From contig JACKIT010000007.1 of NCBI GenBank assembly GCA_020638335.1, positions 5,606-69,605 of the forward strand: a DNA stretch of 64,000 nucleotides. The letters run 5' to 3'. Made by a program: the position numbers and the translations under genes. The notes beneath the pieces were generated by a model, which was not told where the DNA came from, made no database searches, and was given only the letters and a program-made list of their open reading frames with translations. Of the stretch, positions 44,164-51,219 are shown piece by piece. How positions within the stretch are numbered: the first letter of the stretch is position 1; each line of letters opens with the position of its first letter. The stretch is from Rhodospirillales bacterium (GTDB taxonomy: Bacteria > Pseudomonadota > Alphaproteobacteria > Micavibrionales > Micavibrionaceae).

Positions 44164-46058
44164 TCATTAACTTTTAATTGCGTTGTTACGGACAGCAGGG
44201 TGAAGCCTAGCGGCACATCCTGCTCGATCCGCCACAGGGCCTTCGTCGCGTCGGTTTGCCAGCCGAGGCTGCGAACCTTAATGTCGCCGCTGACTTTTGG
44301 CGGCGGTGCATCGAGAATCGGGTCCTCACCGAGCTGACGCAGGGCGATGTCCGACAGGCCGCGACCAATATCGAGCCGCAAGCTTTGCGTATCCTGTACA
44401 CGGAAAATTCCTTCAATCAGGCGCACACGCCGCCCTCCCCCGGCATTGCCTAATTCACTCGGCGGCAGAGGCTGCACGATATGGGTATAGGGCAGGCCGA
44501 TCTCGACAGCAGTGGCGGCTTCGGCCAAAGTGATCTGCCCGCCGGTAACGGTCTGGTTATCGACAACCTCACCATCGGCGACGATTGCGACGCTTTTGCC
44601 TTCGAGATGATCGAGACCTGACCACACGGTTGCAGGTGTGCCGACTTCGCCGGTCAGGGCAGAGTCGAGATTGAGCGCATCGTCGAATTGCTCGACGAAA
44701 TAATCGCCGGCACGCTGGACGAGCATATAAACCTCATCGCCGACAACGGCGACAGATTTCACCGCGCCATCGGTATTATGCAGCGTCCAGGCGGCAACGC
44801 TTTCGGCGCGAAAAACAGTGAGCGCGGCGAATTGACCGTCAGCGCGCACCAGGAATAACAAGCGGCGGCGGGAATCGTAATCCATATCGACTGGGTCGGT
44901 GATCACATGTTTTGAGAGCAGCGCGAGATCGGAGGATTTATAGGCCTGCTCCAAATCAGTATAGAGGAATTCCTGCACTTCCTGTTTATTGCGAGCGATG
45001 AACAGCGTCGCGCCGTCAACATTGGTCGGCGGGATATAGCGCTCAATTAGCGAACCAATACGCGTCTGGCGGCGGATCTGGACGCTGGCGGGGGTGAGCG
45101 GATCGCCGGTGACCTGCCATTCGGCGCCGGAGGTGAAAACTTGCAAATGCCGCCCGGAAAAGATACCGCGAATGGCGTTGACCTGATCGGACAGGATGGC
45201 GAACTCAATAGATTCATCATCGAGGCCTTCGCCAAGATCGAAATTGAACAGATCGCCGCTTTTGGAAAACCACAGGCGGTTGGGTAAATCGCGGCTGCCG
45301 CCAATGACAAGGCGGTCCTGATGGAAGGCGACTGTGGCGGGATAACCGCGCACAGGGGAAAAGGCCTGCTCGAACCAGTCGATTGTGGGATCGGTATTTG
45401 GCAGGTCTTCTATGGTTGTGACTGTCACGACCGTGGGGGAGTCGTAATCTGTGATTTCGACTTCACTGCCTGCGACGCGCAGGCGGGTGCCTTCGTGGCC
45501 TGCGTCAAAGACGCTGGCTGATGCGGTCAGCGTAATGCTGCCCGTTGTGCCGGAGGGGGTAAGCGTCACTTCGCTATCGGCGAATTTGAAATAGGGTTGG
45601 TACAGGATTCCCCCATCGGTGAAGAAACTCCAGTCTTCCAGCATCCATGTGCCTGCGCCCGAGCGGGTGAGTTTTTTCGGCGGGACTTCCGGATGGGTGA
45701 GCAGCAGCGTATCGGCGCTTTGCGTCCAGGCGAGCTGCGCGATTTGGGAAGCCGTCCATGGCGCGGTGATGGTGGTTTCTTTGGCACCATTTGTGTAGAC
45801 ATCAATCTGGCCGTCGGTAATAACCAGCAGCGAGGTTTGCTGGGTGTTAAACTCAAAGGCAATCAGCTTGCCGTCACCGGCGGCGGTATCAATATAGGCC
45901 AGCCCGGCGCGGCGGGTAATGCCGCCGGTGGGCTGGATAAAGACATTGCGCAGGGCCAGCGCGCCGTTGTCATAGGCGCGCAAATCCCCACGACCTAACA
46001 GTTCTCGGCTGATCTCGCCAGCGGTGAAGTTGGTTTTGATTTCACGTATGCGTGTCAT
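44160..46058 (-). CDS. Tail tubular protein B
   Basis: A 632-residue protein of the T7 gp12-like tail nozzle. N-terminus has FTAGEISRELLGRGDLRAYDNG, then LRNVFIQPTGGITRRAGLAYI, the classic opening of this family, followed by beta-rich repeats. Forms the lower tube of the short tail. An AAGGA site before ATG 46058 sets the start; the longer frame runs into a repeat. Confidence 0.88.
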   Translation of the reverse strand: MTRIREIKTNFTAGEISRELLGRGDLRAYDNGALALRNVFIQPTGGITRRAGLAYIDTAAGDGKLIAFEFNTQQTSLLVITDGQIDVYTNGAKETTITAPWTASQIAQLAWTQSADTLLLTHPEVPPKKLTRSGAGTWMLEDWSFFTDGGILYQPYFKFADSEVTLTPSGTTGSITLTASASVFDAGHEGTRLRVAGSEVEITDYDSPTVVTVTTIEDLPNTDPTIDWFEQAFSPVRGYPATVAFHQDRLVIGGSRDLPNRLWFSKSGDLFNFDLGEGLDDESIEFAILSDQVNAIRGIFSGRHLQVFTSGAEWQVTGDPLTPASVQIRRQTRIGSLIERYIPPTNVDGATLFIARNKQEVQEFLYTDLEQAYKSSDLALLSKHVITDPVDMDYDSRRRLLFLVRADGQFAALTVFRAESVAAWTLHNTDGAVKSVAVVGDEVYMLVQRAGDYFVEQFDDALNLDSALTGEVGTPATVWSGLDHLEGKSVAIVADGEVVDNQTVTGGQITLAEAATAVEIGLPYTHIVQPLPPSELGNAGGGRRVRLIEGIFRVQDTQSLRLDIGRGLSDIALRQLGEDPILDAPPPKVSGDIKVRSLGWQTDATKALWRIEQDVPLGFTLLSVTTQLKVND

Positions 46059-46082
46059 TGATTTTTCCTTTGATTGAGTAAA

Positions 46083-46153
46083 CGTCATTGCGAGCGCCAG
46101 CGAAGCAATCCATGGATTGCCGCGTCGAAGCTGCGCTTCTCCTCGCAATGACG
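46083..46153. repeat. Interspersed palindromic repeat (CGTCATTGCGAG)
   Basis: 71 bp bounded by perfect inverted ends CGTCATTGCGAG (46083-46094) and CTCGCAATGACG (46142-46153), with an inner GCAATCC/GGATTGC pair. Lies just upstream of tail tubular B. Confidence 0.85.
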
Positions 46154-46169
46154 GTGAAATTCAGGCAAC

Positions 46170-46205
46170 AAAAAACCCGCCGCTCTGATTCTGAGGGGCG
46201 GGTTT
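46170..46205 (-). terminator. Terminator of the secreted protein gene
   Basis: On the minus strand AACCCGCC pairs with GGCGGGTT and leads into TTTT. Placed between the 46230 gene and tail tubular B. Confidence 0.75.
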
Positions 46206-46229
46206 GGGGAATTTAACTTCTAAAAATTT

Positions 46230-46604
46230 TCAATACTGAAAAGGCCCAGGTAGACATGGAGAATGTTCTGTAGCTTCCTGACCATCTTTTGCGGGTTTAA
46301 CTCCCCTGCATTCCGATTTTAACATTCTCTCAAGAAGTTCTATGCCAACTTTAGGAGGCCAATTATCGGATGCTTTCAACTCACCAATTCTTTTTACGAC
46401 TTGTCGTTCAATCTCTGATTGTGCATCATGCACTCTTTGGCATGCCTCATTTTCCGCAGCCGATCCTCCTGTGCAAGGGGTAAATTGTCTGGATAGATGG
46501 TTTCCTTTGGCGCTGCCATCGTTAGCCTGATCTTGAGCCAAAGCTGCGCTTGTACCAAGTGTCAACGTGGCTGTTAAAATTGCATTTCTCAAAAAATGCG
46601 CCAT
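46230..46604 (-). CDS. Secreted small protein (cargo)
   Basis: A 124-residue exported protein: signal peptide ending near SAALAQ (residue 23-24), then a soluble domain with four Cys (FTPCTGG, NEACQRV, KSECRGV, HSPCLPG), likely two disulfides. It has its own terminator and is bordered by repeats. Function unknown; not of phage type. Confidence 0.6.
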   Translation of the reverse strand: MAHFLRNAILTATLTLGTSAALAQDQANDGSAKGNHLSRQFTPCTGGSAAENEACQRVHDAQSEIERQVVKRIGELKASDNWPPKVGIELLERMLKSECRGVKPAKDGQEATEHSPCLPGPFQY

Positions 46605-46668
46605 TACGCTCTCCGTGCTGTTTATTACGATGAGGCACGCTAGCACATATGAAGCACGAAGTCAATAA

Positions 46669-46800
46669 TTATGTTAAATTATTATCCCCGTAATCAACAA
46701 GCGTGAAGCTTTCGATTTTGTTGGGGGTGTCTTGCTGCACATCGATTTGGCGGGCGCGTTGGAATTCCTGATCGGCGATGCGGAAATGTGCTTCGGCGCG
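46669..46800 (-). pseudogene. Second, diverged 3' end of tail tubular A
   Basis: 46693-46800 matches 47116-47223 (the 3' end of the intact tail tubular A gene) with about nine mismatches in 108 bp; it still reads as protein and ends in its own stop (46669-46671) after a different tail. At 46800 the match breaks off next to a partial repeat (46800-46830). Several differences are silent, so this looks like a remnant of a related phage rather than a fresh copy. Confidence 0.75.
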
Positions 46801-46900
46801 ACAATCCATCTCTGGATTGCTTCGGCAATAAAAATCTCTGTCCTAAGGGAGCAATGCTTGACTTTTTGCCCCTTAATCCTTTATCTGTGAAGTCCGTTGA

Positions 46901-46976
46901 AGGGGTATAGCTCAGTTGGTAGAGCGACGGTCTCCAAAACCGTAGGTCGCGGGTTCAAGTCCTGCTGCCCCTGCCA
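46901..46976 (+). tRNA. trnW: tRNA-Trp (CCA)
   Basis: A 76-nt cloverleaf with encoded CCA. The acceptor stem pairs 46901-46907 with 46966-46972, the anticodon CCA is at 46934-46936 in a CTCCAAAA loop, and the T loop is GTTCAAGTC. It lies on the plus strand between the tail tubular A gene and the diverged fragment of it, inside the phage cluster and not beside secE/nusG as is common. Confidence 0.92.
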
Positions 46977-47103
46977 TTTCAGCCCGGCGAAAAAGATTCT
47001 CTTAAGGCTATAGATGCCCCCGGATTTACCCGAGGGTATCTATTCGCAATCCAAACATAATCGAATAGCAAGACAGCAAATCCATCGATGTTATGTCCAA
47101 TAT

Positions 47104-47673
47104 TCAATCCCGCACATCAACAAGGGTAAAGCTTTCGATTTTGTTGGGGGTGTCTTGCTGGGCGTCGATCTGGCGGGCGCGCTGGAATTCCTGATCGGCG
47201 ATGCGGAAATGCGCCTCGGCGCGGGATGTGCTTTCCGTCACGGGAATTGTAAATTCCGCCGATAGCCTTGCGATGAGCGCCTGATCAAAAAACGGTGGAA
47301 ATTCGCTTTCATCAGGGAGAAAAACATAGGTGAGCACAACGGCGCTGGCGTTGGTGTGCAGCACGCCGTTGGCGATGCGGTAGTTAAGGCCGCGCCCTTT
47401 TGTGCCTGTTCCGGCGCTGATGGCGCGCAGATAATCGTTGGGCAGGCCGAAGGCGAAACTGTAATCGGCGATGGGGGCTGTGCTTAGCTGGGTCAATGCG
47501 ACCTGGCCGGTGGCGAAGGTCCACGGATAAGCCGAGAGCAGGCCATCGCGCACAGGGGCATAGAGCGCGCCGGCAATTTCGGATTCGGCTGTGCCGTCGT
47601 CAAAGGAAGTGATTGGCGCGGCGCCAATTCTTATAAGTGCGCGCGAAGCCAGCGCGACATCATTGAGAGCCAT
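47104..47673 (-). CDS. Tail tubular protein A
   Basis: A 189-residue protein of the podovirus gp11-like adaptor family that sits between portal and nozzle. The opening ALNDVALASRALIRIGAAPITSF, then YPWTFAT, LPNDYLRAI and the C-terminal EFQRARQIDAQQ helix are typical. The 3' end is duplicated at 46693-46800. Confidence 0.85.
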   Translation of the reverse strand: MALNDVALASRALIRIGAAPITSFDDGTAESEIAGALYAPVRDGLLSAYPWTFATGQVALTQLSTAPIADYSFAFGLPNDYLRAISAGTGTKGRGLNYRIANGVLHTNASAVVLTYVFLPDESEFPPFFDQALIARLSAEFTIPVTESTSRAEAHFRIADQEFQRARQIDAQQDTPNKIESFTLVDVRD

Positions 47674-47695
47674 GTTTTTCTCCTTATTTTTGGTC

Positions 47696-47763
47696 TGTCA
47701 TTTCGAGCACAGCGAGAAATCTCACCAGGTTATATGAGATCCCTCGCTATGCTCGGGATGACA
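47696..47763. repeat. Interspersed palindromic repeat (TGTCATTTCGAG)
   Basis: Bounded by TGTCATTTCGAG and CTCGGGATGACA, with an internal ATGAGATCCC shared with the 23473 copy. Confidence 0.75.
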
Positions 47764-48008
47764 GTGAAGTGGTTTGCAAAGGTGGGGCAGCCCCGCCTTG
47801 CCGTGAAGAGGAAAGGCAAGAGCGTGGACTGCACCCTTGCGAAGCAAGTCCAGAGTATTTGTTCGCGTCTAAAAGAAACGAACAAAATATCCGGTTTTGC
47901 TTCACGATCGATACTTCCTGAAACTCACTAAAGCCGGGCTTGGCGAGCGTCTTTGTGCAAGCCGGAAACGGCTAGCGCTCAAAGCCTTAAGCAGTGATTC
48001 CCTTATCC

Positions 48009-48073
48009 GGCATCCCGGATCTGGTCCGGGATCTCTCCTTTTTTGGATGAGATCCCCGCTTTCGCGGGGATGC
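48009..48073. repeat. Paired-hairpin repeat, copy 1
   Basis: GGCATCCCGGA...TCCGGGAT followed by GATCCCCGCTTTCGCGGGGATGC. The second hairpin leads into TTTTT on the plus strand. A close copy lies at 48388-48452 on the other side of the small gene. Confidence 0.8.
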
Positions 48074-48122
48074 TTTTTGGGGAAAGGGCATTTTCAGAGA
48101 GAAAACGATCCGCAGCTATGGT

Positions 48123-48362
48123 TTACACATAGGCTGCGATCGTGACACTGCCGCCGGAATTGGCCGTAACGACGTAAAATTTCGTTACCGGGGTTCCATC
48201 AGTATCGACATTCGCGATGATCAAATCATTCACACGCAGCATGTCGGAAGCCTTGTCAAAGTAAGATGCTACCGTGACATCGGCGTCAATGGTGACATAG
48301 TGCCAAAGTGTGAAGTTGTTGGCGTACGCAAGCACGCTCAAATCAGATGCTGTAAAAGCCAT
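48123..48362 (-). CDS. Small phage protein (possible head decoration)
   Basis: A 79-residue beta-rich protein between capsid and tail tubular A. It has an internal LWHYVTIDADVTVASYF stretch and a strand-rich end. Position suggests a virion or head-completion protein; no firm family. It is bracketed by two paired-hairpin repeats. ATG 48362 is preferred over 48392, which enters the repeat side. Confidence 0.55.
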   Translation of the reverse strand: MAFTASDLSVLAYANNFTLWHYVTIDADVTVASYFDKASDMLRVNDLIIANVDTDGTPVTKFYVVTANSGGSVTIAAYV

Positions 48363-48387
48363 TGTTTTGTTCCTTTCAAAAGTAGCT

Positions 48388-48452
48388 GGCATCCCGGACT
48401 CGATCCGGGATTTTATAGTTTTTGAAAAAGATCCCCGCTTTCGCGGGGATGC
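48388..48452. repeat. Paired-hairpin repeat, copy 2
   Basis: Same organisation as 48009-48073: GGCATCCCGGA...TCCGGGAT, then GATCCCCGCTTTCGCGGGGATGC. Lies between capsid and the small gene. Confidence 0.8.
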
Positions 48453-48464
48453 TACATTCAGGGA

Positions 48465-49298
48465 TTAGTCGGGTGTTTCATCACAATCGATGGTGATGAT
48501 GCCGTTTTCGTCAATCAAACCTGCGCCCTGACTCATCATGTTATTGACGAAGTGGGCGGCGCGGTCGCCATGCCACGAGACATCGGTTTCAACATCGCTG
48601 GCGGCAGCGTGACCGACGGAAGTTTTATGATACCAGAAGCAAGAGCGGATATCGTTGGCATCGACCGGCAAACCGGAATGCGGAATAAAGATTGTTCCGA
48701 GGAACATCTTGGCTTGTGTGATGGATGCAAATGGCAGCGCATCAGCACCGATGTAATCTGCGTTGACAAATTCATCGATGGCAAGCAATTCGCTCCATTG
48801 TTTCCAGCCGACGACACAGAAACGCTGGCCATCATCAGGTACATCTTTTTCACCGAAGGTTTCAAAAGCTTCGAGAATTTTATCCTTGGTCATGCCGACA
48901 TTGCCATCAACGATGGTGCTGGCCGATGCGCTGGCCAAAGAATCGATGATCAGTTCATCGGTCTTACGACCCAGTGCGTTAGCACCGGCGCTGGCGATCA
49001 CCTGACGTTCATCGATATTGACTTTGAGTTCATCAAGACGGTCGATCCAGTCGCCTGCATAATAGTCCTGCAATGTGACTTCGACGTTGGAGTGATCCAA
49101 ATTCATCACCGGCACCATGCCGTGGGTGGATTTGGTGGAGGCGGTGCCTTTGCCAATCTTTTGAAAGACTGCTGAGGAACCGTTGACATTGGAAATTGTG
49201 CGCACCGTGTTCCGTAATTTGGAACCCTGACGCTGGTAGGCTTCATGCACTTCGCGTTCGAATTGCTTGATGAAAGCCTGATCTATTGTTGTAGACAT
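48465..49298 (-). CDS. Major capsid protein
   Basis: A 277-residue protein matching capsid proteins of podoviruses of phiKMV/BPP type. Landmarks are the N-terminal FEREVHEAYQRQGSKLRNTVR helix, VFQKIGKG, the E-loop-like YYAGDWIDRLDE and the A-domain stretch around EAFETFGEKDVP. It follows the scaffold gene, as usual, though a plus-strand PilZ gene lies in between. Confidence 0.85.
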   Translation of the reverse strand: MSTTIDQAFIKQFEREVHEAYQRQGSKLRNTVRTISNVNGSSAVFQKIGKGTASTKSTHGMVPVMNLDHSNVEVTLQDYYAGDWIDRLDELKVNIDERQVIASAGANALGRKTDELIIDSLASASASTIVDGNVGMTKDKILEAFETFGEKDVPDDGQRFCVVGWKQWSELLAIDEFVNADYIGADALPFASITQAKMFLGTIFIPHSGLPVDANDIRSCFWYHKTSVGHAAASDVETDVSWHGDRAAHFVNNMMSQGAGLIDENGIITIDCDETPD

Positions 49299-49665
49299 AG
49301 GCGATAACCTTTTCTTTTAAAGTTGCTAAAGGAGTTTGAGGCCCGGCCCTCAAAACAGGTTGTCGCTCAGCGCGGTGAACGGCCATTATCACGGGACCCA
49401 CAAGGCATATTTATGCTATTACAGCATCTTATGTTGTCCTGGGGGTGAATTCTTATAAAGACGCCGCAGGATAGACTCCTGGCGTTGATGAAGTATATAA
49501 TAGGAATTTATTCTTAAATGTCAAGAAAAAATTAACCCGCATTTGACTTTTTTCTAATACAAGCCCTATAATTGCCATAATTATGTGGATACTAGGCACT
49601 GTATAGAATTGTAATTTTTACTAAAAACACTTAGACTGTGCGTTGAAAGAATGGGGATATAAAAA
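49299..49665. other. Divergent region, capsid leader and PilZ promoter
   Basis: No gene. On the minus strand the capsid leader can fold several hairpins: TTTGAGG/CCTCAAA near 49335-49354 and a nested ATGCT/AGCAT hairpin within a longer GGAC...GTCC-type stem near 49395-49440. The AT-rich part 49500-49620 probably holds the PilZ promoter. Confidence 0.4.
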
Positions 49666-50058
49666 ATGTTTGGTCAATTATTTTCATCGCTTAAAGCTGG
49701 CAATAGTAACGAAGAGCAAAGTGTACGTAGACGTCATGCGCGCCGTGATTGTGATCGTTGCGTTACGGTTATCAACGGGCAAACTTATCCGGTTGAAAAC
49801 TGGTCTTTAGGCGGCGTTCTTATCAGTTCTGACGAACGCCAGTTTGGCCTTGAGGATGAAGTGGGCGTAACGATGCGGTTTCGTTTACGGGACAATATTA
49901 TTGATGTGCCTCATTCCGCCGAAGTTGTGCGCAAGACCAAAAACAAAGTGGCATTCCGATTCAAGCCGTTGACGCAGCAAATTCGCAGCAATTTTCAAAA
50001 TGTCATTGACGATTACGTTGCTTCCCAGTTTGCAGCCTCGCAAAGTCAGTTTCGTTAG
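49666..50058 (+). CDS. PilZ domain protein
   Basis: A 130-residue protein with a PilZ fold. RRRHARRD at about residues 22-29 supplies the Arg motif and ENWSLGGV at about 44-51 the [DN]-x-S-x2-G motif, so binding of cyclic di-GMP is plausible. A C-terminal helix follows. It is on the opposite strand to the phage genes and separates scaffold from capsid, which marks it as inserted host-type cargo. Confidence 0.85.
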   Translation: MFGQLFSSLKAGNSNEEQSVRRRHARRDCDRCVTVINGQTYPVENWSLGGVLISSDERQFGLEDEVGVTMRFRLRDNIIDVPHSAEVVRKTKNKVAFRFKPLTQQIRSNFQNVIDDYVASQFAASQSQFR

Positions 50059-50068
50059 AATGAAGTAA

Positions 50069-50148
50069 TGTCATTGCGAGGAAGGTCGCAAGACCTGACG
50101 CGACAATCCAGTTATGGGTGGATTGCTTCGCATTCGCTCGCAATGACA
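50069..50148. repeat. Interspersed palindromic repeat (TGTCATTGCGAG)
   Basis: 80 bp bounded by TGTCATTGCGAG (50069-50080) and CTCGCAATGACA (50137-50148), with inner CAATCCA/TGGATTG. It lies between the convergent PilZ and scaffold genes. Confidence 0.85.
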
Positions 50149-50161
50149 CACTTGCTGTAAT

Positions 50162-50812
50162 TTATTCACCGTACATGTTCTTAAAGCCTTCTGTGACCCT
50201 GGCAACATATGCAGGGTCTTTATCGCGCCAGTATTTCGGGTCGCGCATCATGGATTGAAGATCCTGCTCGCCCAGCGCAGAAGGATTTTCGCTTTGCTTT
50301 TTGAGGCCCGGCTCTTCGGACTTCATCATTTTATAGAGCGCAAGCACACCTTCGTATGAACTGGAAAGATTCTCCAGCACATCGGCAGGAATATTTCTCT
50401 GGCCGAATGCCAGCAATTGTCGCGAGACTTCTTTCCATGCTTCAGGCCCGCCGAAATGATTCACGAGTTTTTCCACTTCGCGATCAGCACTAAAATCCGT
50501 GGCGACGGTTTTGATCATCGGCATCATTTTCTCTGCGGCCAGATCGTAGACCTCCTGCACCTGCTCCTGGGTCATACCTTTGGCGTGGAGACGCCGGTTC
50601 ACTTCGCCGTCGGGTTCAAACAGGCCATGATCGCAATTCACGCAATATTCTTCCGGTGATTTTGGCGCAGCCGGACCGGCGGACATTTTCTTTTCCAGTT
50701 CGGCGTAGGAATTAACCAGCGCATCCAGTCGGATCGCGCCGGTTTCGGGATTCTTGAATTTCTCCGGAATAATCGCCGGGTCAATATCTTCGATGAGTAG
50801 GTTTGTAGTCAT
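50162..50812 (-). CDS. Capsid assembly (scaffolding) protein
   Basis: A 216-residue acidic helical protein typical of podovirus scaffolds. It opens with PEKFKNPETGAIRLDALVNSYAELEKK, has a YCVNCDHGLF step, and ends with an acidic and basic tail (RDPKYWRDKDPAYVARVTEGFKNMYG) as found for capsid-binding ends. It is placed between the Bbp19-like gene and capsid. Confidence 0.75.
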   Translation of the reverse strand: MTTNLLIEDIDPAIIPEKFKNPETGAIRLDALVNSYAELEKKMSAGPAAPKSPEEYCVNCDHGLFEPDGEVNRRLHAKGMTQEQVQEVYDLAAEKMMPMIKTVATDFSADREVEKLVNHFGGPEAWKEVSRQLLAFGQRNIPADVLENLSSSYEGVLALYKMMKSEEPGLKKQSENPSALGEQDLQSMMRDPKYWRDKDPAYVARVTEGFKNMYGE

Positions 50813-50832
50813 GGTTTTGGTCTCCTATGTTT

Positions 50833-50917
50833 AAACTACAGAGTGCGCAGAGACCGCAAAGAAAACACAAAGAATTTAATTATATATTCTCTGTGCGCTC
50901 TGCGGTCTCTGTAGTTG
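50833..50917. repeat. Large inverted repeat, CTCTGTG family
   Basis: Arms AACTACAGAG...GACCGC and the inverted GCGGTCTCTGTAGTT enclose an AT-rich centre; the outer 10 bp pair perfectly and the inner part imperfectly. Related to elements at 35731 and 36299. Confidence 0.7.
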
Positions 50918-50922
50918 ATTTT

Positions 50923-51219
50923 TCATTGTGGCTTACGGCCACGATCGATGAGGCGCAAAATCGTGGCGACCATAGCGCGCTGGCCTTCAAGGTAGCGCAG
51001 TTGGTCGTCGCCTACGCCGGGGCCGAGCGCGCGCTGAAAGGTCACAACTTGCAAATGCGCCAGCACCTTTTGCCCGTCATCAGACGAAAAGAGGCGCGCG
51101 AAGGCTTTTTCGATTTCGCGCAGTTCGGTCTTGCCCGGTTCGGTCGGGGCATAAACCAGCCCCCGTTCAGCGGCGGTCATGGGCAGTGGGTCGGCTTTTT
51201 TGAAAATGTCAAATATCAT
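50923..51219 (-). CDS. Bbp19-like phage protein
   Basis: A 98-residue protein. The pattern F-A-R-L-F-SSDDGQ-K-V-L-A-H-L and a later YLEGQRAMVATILRLI match the Bbp19-like domain named from Bordetella phage BPP-1, a podovirus. It overlaps the portal gene end by 4 nt (ATGA). Confidence 0.75.
   Translation of the reverse strand: MIFDIFKKADPLPMTAAERGLVYAPTEPGKTELREIEKAFARLFSSDDGQKVLAHLQVVTFQRALGPGVGDDQLRYLEGQRAMVATILRLIDRGRKPQ

Larger units (their letters stand above)
47674..48122. other. Gene-free stretch with repeats
   Basis: About 450 bp without a convincing gene. Holds an interspersed repeat (47696-47763), a CTTTGC/CCTTGCGAAGCAAG-rich imperfect palindrome around 47800-47860, and a paired-hairpin repeat (48009-48073). 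Confidence 0.5.

Noticed and set aside
46901..46976. tRNA-Trp as the attachment site of the cluster
   Set aside because: It lies in the middle of the cluster, with no integrase nearby and no second copy of the tRNA 3' end seen at either border.
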